Shown: positions 43,159-52,198, counted from the first letter of the stretch. The stretch: DNA of 64,000 nucleotides from Streptomyces sp. NBC_01478 (GCF_036227225.1 NZ_CP109444.1:11513501-11577500), one strand, 5' to 3'. Program-made: numbers and translations. Notes: generated by a model from the letters alone, not told the origin.

Positions 43159-44094
43159 CTACTTGAGGGCGATCGGAGTGATGGGGGAGCCGACGGAGCC
43201 CGTCACCTTCAGCCCTGGCGCGCAGAACAGCGTCTCCCACACGCCGTCTTCCTCGCAGTCCGCCGCCAACTCCTCGAAGTTGAACATCTCGCCGAGGGTG
43301 AGGCCCATGTCCCGGATCACCACCTGGTGGAACGGGATCGTCGCGCCCTTGACGGGACTCGGCCACACCTCGCCCGAGTGGTTGTCCATCGCGAGCGCCG
43401 CGACCTCGCGCTCGTACAGCCAGTTGCAGGTGTCGAGGCAGGGCCCGGGTGCGTTGCCGAGGAAGTGCTCGCGGTCCCCCTCCAGGAACCACTGGTAGGA
43501 GCCCGTGCGCAGCAGCACGATGTCACCGGACTCGACGCGCACGCCCTGGCGTTCCTCGGCGGCCAGCAGATCGGCCTCCGTGATCTCGTACGAGTCCTCC
43601 AGCCGGTCCACGCCCTTCAGCCGTGCGATGTCGAGCAGCACGCCCCGGGAGATCAGCCGGTCGACGGCCTTGTGGAACGAGTTGCGGCTGGCGCCCTGGA
43701 AGTTGTTGACCGCGGCGGCCGGCACGTTGTTGTAGAAGGCGCCGCCGTAGCCCGCGTGCGCGAGACCGTCCCACTGGGTCGCGGCCTGGAGACCGGTGAC
43801 GATCATGTCGTCGGCGGAGATCAGACCGTCCTGGGAGAAGGCGGTGTCGGACGGCAACAGCGTCATGACGTGGATCGGGTTGTTGCGGAACCCCCCTGAC
43901 TTGAAAGGCCCGTCGCTGTCGAACGCCATGCCCAGGTCGAACGCCTTGCCCGTGCGGACGAGTTGCGCCGCCTCGACGCGCTTCTGCGGGGTCACGAAGT
44001 TCAGGGTGCCGATCTCGTCGTCGTCCCCCCAACGACCCCAGTTGTTGAGCTTCTTGCCGAGTTCGTGATGAGGCCAGACCTTCTCTGCGCTCAC
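43159..44094 (-). CDS. Cyclase-family metal hydrolase (kynurenine formamidase-like)
   Basis: A 311-residue member of the cyclase family (COG1878). Family features: WGDDDEIGTLNFVTP near the N-terminus, GVLLDIARLKG, VRVESGDIVLLRTGSYQWF and ALAMDNHSGEVWPS. The metal motif THxDxxxH appears as ATQWDGLAH, so the first His is replaced by Gln; the paralogue in the same operon keeps it. The enzymes hydrolyse amide or cyclic C-N/C-C bonds with Zn or Mn. GTG at 44094 overlaps the stop of the upstream SDR (GTGA). Activity may be changed or lost because of the missing ligand. Confidence 0.88.
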   Translation of the reverse strand: MSAEKVWPHHELGKKLNNWGRWGDDDEIGTLNFVTPQKRVEAAQLVRTGKAFDLGMAFDSDGPFKSGGFRNNPIHVMTLLPSDTAFSQDGLISADDMIVTGLQAATQWDGLAHAGYGGAFYNNVPAAAVNNFQGASRNSFHKAVDRLISRGVLLDIARLKGVDRLEDSYEITEADLLAAEERQGVRVESGDIVLLRTGSYQWFLEGDREHFLGNAPGPCLDTCNWLYEREVAALAMDNHSGEVWPSPVKGATIPFHQVVIRDMGLTLGEMFNFEELAADCEEDGVWETLFCAPGLKVTGSVGSPITPIALK

Positions 44095-45044
44095 GCTTCT
44101 CCCTCTTCTCCTTGCCGATGTGCCATGTAACGGCTGACGCATTCCATGAGATCGCCGGGCACGTGATATCCGGAGTGGTCCTTGATCCGGTCCAGATTCC
44201 CGGCGATGTCCTCGATGGTGACCTTGAGCGGATCGGCGGGCAGCCAGCCCTCGGTGACCCCGACGAAGAGGTGCGCGAACCGTCCGCCTCCGGCGAGGAA
44301 CACCTCGCCGCTCACGCCGCACGTCTCGTGGGCGAGATACGCCACCATGGGCGCCACAAGCGCGGGATCCATCGCGTTGCCGCCGGGACGGCCCTGTTCC
44401 CGCAGCGCGTCCATGCCCTCGGAAGGGCCGCCGCCCATCCTCGTCATCGCGTTGGGCGCGATCACGTTGACCTTGATGTCGTGGCCGCTGGCCGACGCCG
44501 TCATGCTGCGGGCCATCCCGATGACGGCCGCCTTGGCGGTGGCGTACCCGAGGTTGTCCGGGAGCCCGAACATGCCGATCGAACCGGTGAGGACGACCCG
44601 GCCGTAGTTCCGCTCCAGCATGTGCGGCCAGGCGGCACGCGTGGTGTGGAAGGCGCCGAGGACGTGCACCGCGAGATGGCTCTCGATGATCGCCGCGTCG
44701 ATGTCCGGCAGACCGGCGAACCGTACGTTTCCGGCGTTGTTGACGACGACGTCGATCCGCCCGAAGGCCTCGACAGCGGCTGCTACGGCCCGCCGGCCGC
44801 CCTCGGCCGTCGAGATGTCGCTCGTGTCGGCGATCGCCGTACCGCCCGCGTTGTTGATCTCCGCGGCGACGGACTGGGCCGGACCGGTGTCGGAGCCGAA
44901 GCCCTCCATCGAACCACCCAGGTCGTTCACGACGACCTTCGCGCCCAGCTCGCCGAGCAGCAGGGCGTAGGCCCGCCCGATTCCGCGTCCGGCGCCGGTG
45001 ACCACCGCGACGCGGTCGTCGAACAGATGCTGTGGCATGATCAT
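44091..45044 (-). CDS. Short-chain dehydrogenase (MFE-2-like)
   Basis: A 317-residue SDR with TGAGRGIGRAYALLLGELG and the long loop VVNDLGGSMEGFGSDTGPAQ typical of the hydroxyacyl-CoA dehydrogenase part of multifunctional enzyme type 2. NNAGNVRF, the Ser in VVLTGSIGMFG and YATAKAA (YxxxK) follow. The C-terminal 60 residues extend beyond a standard SDR and contain the helix NLDRIKDHSGYHVPGDLME. Likely a 3-hydroxyacyl-CoA or cyclic-alcohol dehydrogenase. GGAAAG precedes the ATG at 45044; the Baeyer-Villiger-like gene ends 19 bases upstream. Confidence 0.9.
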   Translation of the reverse strand: MIMPQHLFDDRVAVVTGAGRGIGRAYALLLGELGAKVVVNDLGGSMEGFGSDTGPAQSVAAEINNAGGTAIADTSDISTAEGGRRAVAAAVEAFGRIDVVVNNAGNVRFAGLPDIDAAIIESHLAVHVLGAFHTTRAAWPHMLERNYGRVVLTGSIGMFGLPDNLGYATAKAAVIGMARSMTASASGHDIKVNVIAPNAMTRMGGGPSEGMDALREQGRPGGNAMDPALVAPMVAYLAHETCGVSGEVFLAGGGRFAHLFVGVTEGWLPADPLKVTIEDIAGNLDRIKDHSGYHVPGDLMECVSRYMAHRQGEEGEA

Positions 45045-45063
45045 GTCTTCTTTCCGGTCCAGT

Positions 45064-46680
45064 TCAGGAAAGGAAGCGCGAGTACTTCGACTGGAGAACC
45101 TCGCCCATGAACTCGCGCAGCTTCGGGCGTCCCCCGGGATTCAGCAGGAACCGCCTGGGCTTTCCGGCGATGTTGGAACCGTAGAAATAGCTGTGTTCGC
45201 CGAAGGGTGAATGCACGGCGAGTTCCTCGACCATGGCGTTCCAGCCCGCTTCCGTGTCGGCGGGAACCTCGATCGCGCGATGGCCGTGCTCCCGCAGATA
45301 GGCGATCGCGTCGGTGATGAAGTCGACCTGGTCCTCGGCGTAGCGCGGGTTGTTGCCGGCCGCGCCGTGCGGGCCGCCGGGAAAGAAGAAGTTCGGGAAG
45401 CCATGGCTCATGAGCCCCATGAACGTGCGCGGCCCCTCGGCCCAGTAGTCCTCCAGGGCCAGTCCGTCGCGCCCGCGCACCCCCATCCGGTTCAGCGCGC
45501 CGGTGCCGAAGTCGAACCCCGAGGCCCAGACGATGACGTCGAACTCCCGCAGCCCGTCGGTCGTTTCGATGCCGCTCTCCGTGACCCGGACGAACGGGTT
45601 CTCCCGGAGGTCGACGAGGCTCACCCTCGGATCGTTGTACGCCTCGAAGTATCCGGTCACGAACGGCGGGCGCTTCCCGGCCCAGCCGTGGTCGGTGGGG
45701 ATGAGCCGCTCGGCCGTCGCGGGATCCTTGACGAGGTCGCGGATCCGCTCGGCCATGAACAGGCACCAGTCGTCGTTGGCCGCCTTGTCCGTGAGCATGT
45801 CGGCGTAGTGACTGATCACCTTGGCGAAGCCCGGGCTGTTCCACATCTGCTCATGGACTGCCCAGCGTTGGTCCTTGGAGTCCTGGAAGGCCGTACGGTC
45901 GCGCGGTTCGTGCAGGAACCCGCTCGCCGAGTCGTGCAGGGTCTGCCGCAACTCCTCGAAACCGGCGGTCAGTTGATCCTGTTGCTCGGTACTGATCGGC
46001 TCGTTGTTGAGCGGGGTGCACCAGTTCGGCGACCGCTGATACACCGTCAGGGAGGCGACGTCCGCGACGATCGAGGGGATCACCTGGACGCCGCTCGAAC
46101 CGGTGCCGACCACCGCGACCCGCTTGCCCGCGAAGTCGACCGGCGTGTCCGGCCACAGCCCGGTGTGATGGGACACGCCCGCGAAGTCCTCGCGGCCGGG
46201 CACGTCCGGGAAGACCGGAACCGACAGCACACCCGTGGCCGCGACCACGAACCGCGCCCGCACCTCGGTGTCGTCGCCGGCCCGCACCAGCCAGGTGGCC
46301 GAAGTCTCGTCGTAGAGCGCGGAGTTGACCCGCGCCCCGAACCGGATGCGGTCACGCAGCCCCAACGCGTCGACGGCGTAGTTGAAGTAGCGCTCGTTCT
46401 CCAGTTGCCCGGCGAACCGCTCGCGCCACTCCCAGCCCGCGAACAGCTCCTTCGAGAACAGATAGCCGTAGGTGTAGCTCTCCGAGTCGAGGCGCGCGCC
46501 CGGATAGCGGTTCCAGTGCCACACCCCGCCGACCCCGGTACCGGCCTCCAGCAGCAGTGCGGACAGCCCGGTGTCCAGGGCCCGTTGGAGCTGATGGATA
46601 CCGGTGACCCCGGCACCGATCACCACCAGATCCACATCCGTCCGGTTCACGTCCCCTGTAGGGACCGCCACTTCGCTCAC
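45064..46680 (-). CDS. Baeyer-Villiger-type flavin monooxygenase
   Basis: A 538-residue FAD/NADPH monooxygenase. FAD loop VVIGAGVTGIHQLQRAL, the BVMO fingerprint FAGVSHHTGLWP (FxGxxxHxxxWP) just before the second Rossmann loop VVGTGSSGVQVIP, and the segment VIVWASGFDFGTGA. Length matches cyclohexanone/phenylacetone monooxygenases. It should insert oxygen next to a ketone to form an ester or lactone. The GTG at 46680 overlaps the stop of the VOC gene (GTGA). The operon's hydrolases and the MBL protein elsewhere are candidates to open the product. Confidence 0.93.
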   Translation of the reverse strand: MSEVAVPTGDVNRTDVDLVVIGAGVTGIHQLQRALDTGLSALLLEAGTGVGGVWHWNRYPGARLDSESYTYGYLFSKELFAGWEWRERFAGQLENERYFNYAVDALGLRDRIRFGARVNSALYDETSATWLVRAGDDTEVRARFVVAATGVLSVPVFPDVPGREDFAGVSHHTGLWPDTPVDFAGKRVAVVGTGSSGVQVIPSIVADVASLTVYQRSPNWCTPLNNEPISTEQQDQLTAGFEELRQTLHDSASGFLHEPRDRTAFQDSKDQRWAVHEQMWNSPGFAKVISHYADMLTDKAANDDWCLFMAERIRDLVKDPATAERLIPTDHGWAGKRPPFVTGYFEAYNDPRVSLVDLRENPFVRVTESGIETTDGLREFDVIVWASGFDFGTGALNRMGVRGRDGLALEDYWAEGPRTFMGLMSHGFPNFFFPGGPHGAAGNNPRYAEDQVDFITDAIAYLREHGHRAIEVPADTEAGWNAMVEELAVHSPFGEHSYFYGSNIAGKPRRFLLNPGGRPKLREFMGEVLQSKYSRFLS

Positions 46681-47621
46681 CCCCTGCGCGGGTCGCCGGC
46701 CGTCAGCCGGGTGGTGAAGCCCCAGGGAATGCCGAGCGCGGTCGCGGGGTCGGTCACGAGCGTGTCGTCCGTCCGCGTGCGCACCCCGACGCCCTGCGCT
46801 TCGAGATGGCGTGCGACCCGGTCGAGGTCGACGACCTTCCAAGTGATCGAGTGGTACGTGTCGTTGGGTGCCCCGGCCGCCCAGTCGGAGTGCGCCGCGG
46901 TGCCCTCGTCGGGCACCGCGTACTCGAAGACCGCGTCGGACAGATGGACGTAGGTGCTCTGCGTGCCCAGCACCTCGTTGCGTCCCTCGTGGACGACCGT
47001 GCCGCCCAGGCCGTCGACCATCACCCGCAGGGCCCGGTCGACGCGGTCGGTGAGCACGGTGTGGTGCGAGCAGCGCTCGATGCCGAGCGGGTCGTCGTCG
47101 GACACCGGCGGCAACTCCCAGTCCGGGGCGAGCCGGTGGTCCAGCGGGAACGGGATCTGGGGGAGGAACTCGTAGCGCAGGCCCGCGTCCTCGGGCACCG
47201 TGAAGAAGATCGGCATGGGGGAGTTGGGCGCGGTCGGGGGGTCGTCTCCCTCGGCGGTCTGGTCTAGTTGACCCACCATGCCGATGCCGAGTGCCCTCAG
47301 CGCGCGATAGGCCTCGCCGATCCCCTCGACGTACCAGCCGAACCCCTTCAGATGCGGCTGGTCGACCGAGGCGTAGCGCTGGACGCCGTCGAGGACGTAG
47401 CGCTTCGGGTCGATCGTGTCGAAGAGGACGTCCTGGATCGGTGTGAACGTCGAGTAGTCGGTCGGATAGCCCTCGCTGGCGGGCGCGCCCCGCAGCATCT
47501 CGGCCATCGGCCGGCTCGGTCGCCCGAAGACGCGTTCGAACCACGCCTCCGCCTCGCGGAGATCGGTCACATGATGGCTGGGGTGGTACAGGCGGGTCAT
47601 GCGAAAGCCGCCGTCGGTCAT
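46677..47621 (-). CDS. VOC-superfamily protein with two glyoxalase-like modules
   Basis: A 314-residue protein with two VOC halves: YHPSHHVTDLREAEAWFERV opens the first and ERCSHHTVLTDRVDRALRVM the second, with EYAVPDEG and DTYHSITWKVVDLD in the C-terminal part. The arrangement is that of extradiol-dioxygenase-like or two-domain isomerase/hydrolase enzymes. The metal triad His/His/Glu cannot be fixed by eye. ATG at 47621 follows GGGAGG. Located between P450 and Baeyer-Villiger genes; a ring-cleaving or epimerising role is plausible. Confidence 0.85.
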   Translation of the reverse strand: MTDGGFRMTRLYHPSHHVTDLREAEAWFERVFGRPSRPMAEMLRGAPASEGYPTDYSTFTPIQDVLFDTIDPKRYVLDGVQRYASVDQPHLKGFGWYVEGIGEAYRALRALGIGMVGQLDQTAEGDDPPTAPNSPMPIFFTVPEDAGLRYEFLPQIPFPLDHRLAPDWELPPVSDDDPLGIERCSHHTVLTDRVDRALRVMVDGLGGTVVHEGRNEVLGTQSTYVHLSDAVFEYAVPDEGTAAHSDWAAGAPNDTYHSITWKVVDLDRVARHLEAQGVGVRTRTDDTLVTDPATALGIPWGFTTRLTAGDPRRG

Positions 47622-47673
47622 GACGGGCCTCCCTCTTCTCGGGTCTGTCGTACGTGCCGTGCGGGTTCGGCGG

Positions 47674-48915
47674 TCACCAGGCGACGGGGAGTTCGTAGAT
47701 GCCGTAGGCCTGCGAGTCCTCCTTGAACGACAGGTCTTCAAGACCGGCCGCCAGGCGCAGGGTGGGGATGCGGCGGAACAACGTGCTGAAGACCACTTGG
47801 AGTTCGATGCGGGCGAGCTGCTGTCCGACGCACTGGTGGGGGCCCCAGCCGAACGCGAGATGGTGCGATGCGCCGCGGTCCAGGACCAGCGCGCCGGGGT
47901 CGGGGAACGCCTCGGGGTCCCAGTTCGCCGCCGGCAGGCTCGCGATGACGCCCTCGCCCGCGCGGATCGTCACCCCCTCGAAGTCGAGGTCCTCGACGAC
48001 CGCCCGGCGGGCCAGCAGATGGGGGAGGGTCAGATAGCGCAGCAGTTCCTCGACGGCCTTCGCCACGTAGTCGGGGTCGTCGGAGTTCCCGCGCAGGGCA
48101 GCGAGCTGGTCGGGATGCTGGAGCAGGAGCGCCGTCCCCAGCGTGATCATGTTGGCGCTCGTGTCGTGGCCCGCGACGAGCAGGATGTGACCCAGCGGCG
48201 CGGCCTCCTCCAGCGAGAGTTCACCGGCCTTGATCCGCGCCCCCAGGTCCGAGAGCACGTCCTCGTCCGGGTCGTCCATCTTGGCCTCGATGAGCCGGGC
48301 GATGTACGAGCGCAGGGCGCCCGCCGTGGCCGCGTTCTCCTCCGGCGTCTTGTTCACCGCGTTGGTGACACCGGCGTGCTTCTGGAAGAACTCGTGGTCC
48401 TCGTACGGCACTCCGAGCAGCTCGCAGATCATCAGCGAGGGCAGGGGCAGGGAGAGGGCCTCGTTCAGCTCGGTCGGGTTGGGGCCGTCCAGCATCCGGT
48501 CGATGAGGTCGTCGGTGATCCGCTGGATCGCCGGCTGGAGCCTGCGCATCCGGTGGCGGGTGAAGGAACTGGTCAACATCCGTCGCCAGCGGACGTGTTC
48601 GGCGCCGTCGGTGTTGTTGATCGACGGCTGCATCTCGCCCGCGTGCGCCTTCATGGCGGCGGTGGTGTGCGGATATCCCGGCGCACCGATGTTCGCGCTC
48701 ATCCGCGGGTCGGCGAGGATCGCGCGCTGGGCGGCGTGGGTGAGGACCAGCCACGGGGTGGTGCCGTCCCAACTCCGCACCTGTAACACGGACTTGCCGG
48801 TGTCGTGGAGCTTGAGGAGGTCGGGCGGGGGAGCGAAGGGGCAGGCACCCGACCTGGGGGCCGGGAAGTCCGGCAGCTCCTCCGTCGGCGCGGTGTCCGG
48901 CACGGTCTCTGTCAT
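47674..48915 (-). CDS. Cytochrome P450
   Basis: A 413-residue class I bacterial P450, CYP105-like in general pattern. I-helix LLVAGHDTSANMI with the acid-alcohol pair, K-helix EELLR (ExxR), and heme loop FGWGPHQCVGQQLARIEL with the axial Cys. The N-terminus has no membrane anchor. It would hydroxylate the substrate using electrons from a ferredoxin; the 3Fe-4S ferredoxin gene at 34.4 kb is the only candidate here. AAGGGAC precedes the ATG. Gap to the next gene is 52 bases. Confidence 0.95.
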   Translation of the reverse strand: MTETVPDTAPTEELPDFPAPRSGACPFAPPPDLLKLHDTGKSVLQVRSWDGTTPWLVLTHAAQRAILADPRMSANIGAPGYPHTTAAMKAHAGEMQPSINNTDGAEHVRWRRMLTSSFTRHRMRRLQPAIQRITDDLIDRMLDGPNPTELNEALSLPLPSLMICELLGVPYEDHEFFQKHAGVTNAVNKTPEENAATAGALRSYIARLIEAKMDDPDEDVLSDLGARIKAGELSLEEAAPLGHILLVAGHDTSANMITLGTALLLQHPDQLAALRGNSDDPDYVAKAVEELLRYLTLPHLLARRAVVEDLDFEGVTIRAGEGVIASLPAANWDPEAFPDPGALVLDRGASHHLAFGWGPHQCVGQQLARIELQVVFSTLFRRIPTLRLAAGLEDLSFKEDSQAYGIYELPVAW

Positions 48916-48974
48916 GGTCGTCCCTTGTCTGTGGCGTGGTTCGTTGGCCTGGTCGTGGCCTTGTTCGTGGCCGC

Positions 48975-49715
48975 TCAGACGAAGTAGCGGCCGCCGTTGA
49001 CGCTGAGGGTCTGGCCCGTGACGTAACCGGCCTCGTCCGACGCCAGATAGGCGACCGCGTAGGCGATCTCGTCGGGGCGTCCGGCCCGCTTCATGGGCAT
49101 GGTCGCGCCCAGGACGTCGGGGTCGAAGCCCTCGCGGAGCAGGGGGGTGTCGATGAGGCTCGGCGCCACGTTGTTGACGGTGATCCCGGTGTCGGCGAAC
49201 TCGGAGGCGAGCGCCTTCGTCAGGCCGATCACCCCGCCCTTGGACGCCGCGTAGTGCGAGACCGCGGGACCGCCGGTCTGGGCGGACGAGGAAGAGATGT
49301 TGACGACGCGCCCGTGCCCCGCCGTCAGCATGTCGGGCACGAAGGCCCGCGTGACCAGGAAGGGACCCTTGAGGTTGATCCGGATCATCCGGTCCCAGGT
49401 CTCCTCGGTGAGGTCCGGGAACGGCACGTAGTTGGTGATCCCGGCGTTGTTGACCAGGATCGTGACCGGGCCGAGCTCCGCGTGCGTGCGGTCCACGGCG
49501 GCGGCCACGGCCGTGGCGTCGGCCGCGTCACCGACGACCGCGACTGCCTTGCCGCCGGCCTCGCCGATCGCGTCGGCCGTCTCGTGCGCGTTCGTGCCGT
49601 CCAGGTCCCACACGGCGACCGTCGCACCCTGGGCGGCGAGCACGAGGGCGATCGCTCGCCCGATGCCCCGGCCGCCACCGGTGACGACCGCGTTTCTCCC
49701 GTTCAGTGACGTCAT
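48975..49715 (-). CDS. Short-chain dehydrogenase (3-oxoacyl-ACP reductase-like)
   Basis: A classical 246-residue SDR: VVTGGGRGIGRAIALVLAAQ, VWDLDGTN after beta-2 (NAD-type), NNAGITNYVPF, the catalytic Ser in VNISSSSAQTGG and YAASKGG. The C-terminus VTGQTLSVNGGRYFV is complete. GGAGTCC precedes the ATG. It probably oxidises the alcohol made by the P450 to a ketone for the Baeyer-Villiger enzyme; that order is inferred from neighbourhood only. Confidence 0.93.
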   Translation of the reverse strand: MTSLNGRNAVVTGGGRGIGRAIALVLAAQGATVAVWDLDGTNAHETADAIGEAGGKAVAVVGDAADATAVAAAVDRTHAELGPVTILVNNAGITNYVPFPDLTEETWDRMIRINLKGPFLVTRAFVPDMLTAGHGRVVNISSSSAQTGGPAVSHYAASKGGVIGLTKALASEFADTGITVNNVAPSLIDTPLLREGFDPDVLGATMPMKRAGRPDEIAYAVAYLASDEAGYVTGQTLSVNGGRYFV

Positions 49716-49759
49716 TCAGGACTCCATGTGAGGCTGTCGCTACGGCTCTGTCGGGGCGG

Positions 49760-50212
49760 TCACCCGTCGCCTGGTCCGGGGTCGGGGGCCAGTGCCTTCC
49801 GGGCCGCCTTCCGCGCGGCCATGGCGCGGGGGAAGCCCGCGTATCCGGCGGCGTGGTACAGGACTTCGGAGATCTCGTCCTCCGTCAGCCCGTTGTTCAG
49901 CCCGATCCGGACATGGCTGCCGAGTTCGTCCTCGGCGCCCAGCGCGATGAGGATCCCCAGGGTGACCAGACTGCGGTCCCTGCGCGCCAGGCCGTCCCGG
50001 GCCCAGAGCTCGGCCCAGACGCTGACCAGGCCGATCTCGACAAGGTCCCCGCCCACACCGTCGTCACGCAGGTCGGCGTCCTCGGGCAGGGAGGTGTTGA
50101 CGACCGAAGCCATCGTCCGGAGTCCGAGTCCGCGCAACTCTGACGTTCTCGTGAGACGGCCGGGGGACTCACCGTGGCTCCCGTTCACCGGGACGGTTTC
50201 TTCTTCCCGCAT
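49760..50212 (-). CDS. Carboxymuconolactone decarboxylase (CMD)-family protein
   Basis: A 150-residue protein with the CMD core: LARRDRSLVTLGILIALGAE, SHVRIGLNNGLTEDEISEVL and YHAAGYAGFPRAMAA, which is the order seen in PcaC-type gamma-carboxymuconolactone decarboxylases. The AhpD CxxC motif is absent, so it is not a peroxidase. ATG at 50212 has AAGG upstream; an internal ATG (MASVVNTSLPED) is an alternative start. Its presence fits a pathway with a carboxylated lactone intermediate. Confidence 0.9.
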   Translation of the reverse strand: MREEETVPVNGSHGESPGRLTRTSELRGLGLRTMASVVNTSLPEDADLRDDGVGGDLVEIGLVSVWAELWARDGLARRDRSLVTLGILIALGAEDELGSHVRIGLNNGLTEDEISEVLYHAAGYAGFPRAMAARKAARKALAPDPGPGDG

Positions 50213-50240
50213 CTGTCAGACCCTTCTCTTTGTACGGCCC

Positions 50241-51170
50241 TCAGCGGACGGCGACGGGATTCACGAGACCGCCAGTGCTGCGCAGGAAACGCTCGGGTGT
50301 CGCGTGGAGCAGGAAGGTGTAGCGGCGATCCGCCGCGCACGCCGACGCGAGGTCTTCGAGGACCCAGTTCTGCCCCTGGAGCATCCCCATCATCACGAGG
50401 CAGAGGACGTGCACCGGCAGCACCAGGTCCTCGACGTTCGACGGCAGCAGCTCCATCGGCATGTTGTCGATCGCGGCCGCCGCCGCCCGCCGTTCGTGGA
50501 AGAAGAGCGGCGCGTCGTAGTCGAGGGCGGGCACGGGCCGGCGGTACCCCGGCACGTCTCCTGCCAGGAAGTACGACACCTGTCCGGTCCGGACGAGAAC
50601 GATGTCCCCTTCCTCGACGCGCACCCCCTGAGCTTCCTCAACTGCCTCCAGAACGGCGCGCGTCACCCCGAACCGTCCGGGCAGCCGGTCGTCGCCCATG
50701 TGCCGGGCCACGTCGAGCAGGATGCCGCGCGACACGATGGTGCCGGCCGTCTCGATGCCCAGCCTGGTGGCGCCGGAGGCGTCGACCGCGTCCGCCGGAA
50801 CGCCGTTGTACATGACGCCTCGATGGCTGCAGTGCGACAACGCGTCCCAGTGCGTGGCCGCCTGAGTGGGCGTCACCACGATGTCGTCGCTGTACGCGCA
50901 CGCATCCGGGGCGTCGGACATCGGGGTGTTGACCGCGAGCATGGTGCGGACCGGGTTGATGCGCCCGGGGACGCCCGTGCCGTTCTGGGGTCCGTCCAGC
51001 GACAGTGACATCGCCAGCGAGAAACTCTCCCCGGTGACCACTGCGGCCGTTCCCCTCCTGACCACGTCCGGGGTGATGAAGTTGAGAGTGCCCAACTGGT
51101 CGTCGGCGCCCCAGCGTTTCCAGTTGCTGACCCGCTCCGCCAGGACGTCGAACTCGGCAACGCTCAGCAC
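50241..51170 (-). CDS. Cyclase-family metal hydrolase (second copy)
   Basis: A 309-residue paralogue of the cyclase at 43.2 kb (RWGADDQLGTLNFITPD, VSRGILLDVARHMG, VRVEEGDIVLVRTGQVS). Here the metal motif is ATHWDALSH, with both His and the Asp kept. The N-terminal ~30 residues and the C-terminus (GGLVNPVAVR) also match the paralogue. First gene of the nine-gene operon, divergent from the FadR-type regulator gene. Start is the GTG at 51170 with GGAAG upstream. Likely the active ring-opening hydrolase of the pair. Confidence 0.9.
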   Translation of the reverse strand: MLSVAEFDVLAERVSNWKRWGADDQLGTLNFITPDVVRRGTAAVVTGESFSLAMSLSLDGPQNGTGVPGRINPVRTMLAVNTPMSDAPDACAYSDDIVVTPTQAATHWDALSHCSHRGVMYNGVPADAVDASGATRLGIETAGTIVSRGILLDVARHMGDDRLPGRFGVTRAVLEAVEEAQGVRVEEGDIVLVRTGQVSYFLAGDVPGYRRPVPALDYDAPLFFHERRAAAAAIDNMPMELLPSNVEDLVLPVHVLCLVMMGMLQGQNWVLEDLASACAADRRYTFLLHATPERFLRSTGGLVNPVAVR

Positions 51171-51253
51171 GTCTTCCGCCTCTCGTCCGCTCCGGCCCGC
51201 GTCGCGAGCCGCAGTCGTGTCCGACGCCCGCCGACCTTAGCAGGGGTCAGGTA

Positions 51254-51269
51254 AATCAGTACACTGATT
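51254..51269. promoter_or_regulatory. Perfect palindromic operator in the divergent regulator/cyclase promoter
   Basis: AATCAGT-AC-ACTGATT, a perfect 16-bp palindrome in an otherwise GC-rich gap, between the cyclase start (51170) and the FadR-type gene (51330). Size, symmetry and position suit a GntR/FadR-type operator controlling both directions. Confidence 0.8.
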
Positions 51270-51310
51270 GACGTGAGTGATCGGCAAACGGGCCCGTGAT
51301 CGGATGTCTC

Positions 51311-51326
51311 ATCAAGTACACTCATT
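51311..51326. promoter_or_regulatory. Second operator, just before the regulator start
   Basis: ATCAAGTACACTCATT shares the core GTACACT and flanks with the palindrome 57 bases upstream, and ends 3 bases before the regulator's ATG at 51330. A protein bound here would block initiation of the regulator gene, so autoregulation is likely. Confidence 0.7.
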
Positions 51327-51329
51327 GCC

Positions 51330-52124
51330 ATGAGCGCAACTCCCGGGTCGCAAGTCGGTCGGACCGTCCGCGCACCCAAGGCGGCCGAGCTGATCGCCGC
51401 GCAACTGCGCCGCCGGATCGTCCTGGGCGAGCTGACGCCCGGTGAGACCCTCCTGCCGGAGAACCAGCTCATGGAGCAGTTCGGCGTCTCACGGCCCACG
51501 CTGCGCGAGGCCTTCCGCATTCTCGAGGCCGAGATGCTCATCAACGTCCGGCACGGCAGCCGGGACGGCGCTCTGGTCGTGGCACCGGACTTCTCCGTGG
51601 CGGCACGTCATGTGGGACTGCTCCTGCAGATGCAGGGGACGACGGTCGAGGACGTCTACGAAGCCCGGACGGTGGCGGAGCCGGCGTGTGCCCGGCTGCT
51701 CGCCAAGCGCCGTACGAAGCTGGACATCGCGGACCTGACAGCGGTCGCGGCGGAACTGGAGTCCGCGGTGGAGTCGAAGAGCAACGACGTTCCCGACGTG
51801 GTCCGTTGGACGCGGCTCACCTACAGGTTCCATGAACTGGTGATGGAGCGGTCGGGCAACAAGACGCTGGCGGTTCAGGGCGCCGTGCTCCAGGCGATCG
51901 TGACGACCCACCTGGAGATGCGCGTCGCGCGGAACTTCGACAGGACGGAGTCGCCCGAGCGCTTCCAGCGTGCCGTCAAGGCCTACAAGCGGCTCGTGGC
52001 GCTGGTCGAGGCCCGGGACGCCGAGGGCGCCGAGCGGCACTGGCGCCAGCACATGAAGGTGGCGGGTACCTACCTGCTGGGGGACGGCCTCCACGACAAG
52101 ACCGTGGTCGACCTGTTCCTCTGA
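51330..52124 (+). CDS. GntR-family transcriptional regulator, FadR subfamily (FCD domain)
   Basis: A 264-residue regulator. The winged helix-turn-helix spans residues ~15-85 (KAAELIAAQLRRRIVLGELT, PENQLMEQFGVSRPTLREAF, RVHGS-like wing INVRHGSRDGALV). The all-helical FCD effector domain follows, with metal/ligand-type His in RFHELVMERSG and EGAERHWRQHM. FadR-type regulators usually repress catabolic genes until a carboxylic or hydroxy-acid effector binds. Two operator-like palindromes lie in its own promoter and related sequences at 53148, 57415 and 60479. No Shine-Dalgarno is visible, because the region is taken by the operator. Confidence 0.94.
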   Translation: MSATPGSQVGRTVRAPKAAELIAAQLRRRIVLGELTPGETLLPENQLMEQFGVSRPTLREAFRILEAEMLINVRHGSRDGALVVAPDFSVAARHVGLLLQMQGTTVEDVYEARTVAEPACARLLAKRRTKLDIADLTAVAAELESAVESKSNDVPDVVRWTRLTYRFHELVMERSGNKTLAVQGAVLQAIVTTHLEMRVARNFDRTESPERFQRAVKAYKRLVALVEARDAEGAERHWRQHMKVAGTYLLGDGLHDKTVVDLFL

Positions 52125-52198
52125 GAGACGCTGTCCCCTCGCGCTCCTGGATCCGTTTCGACGCGCGATGAACCGTGGCCCGGGCCTTCCACGAGATG

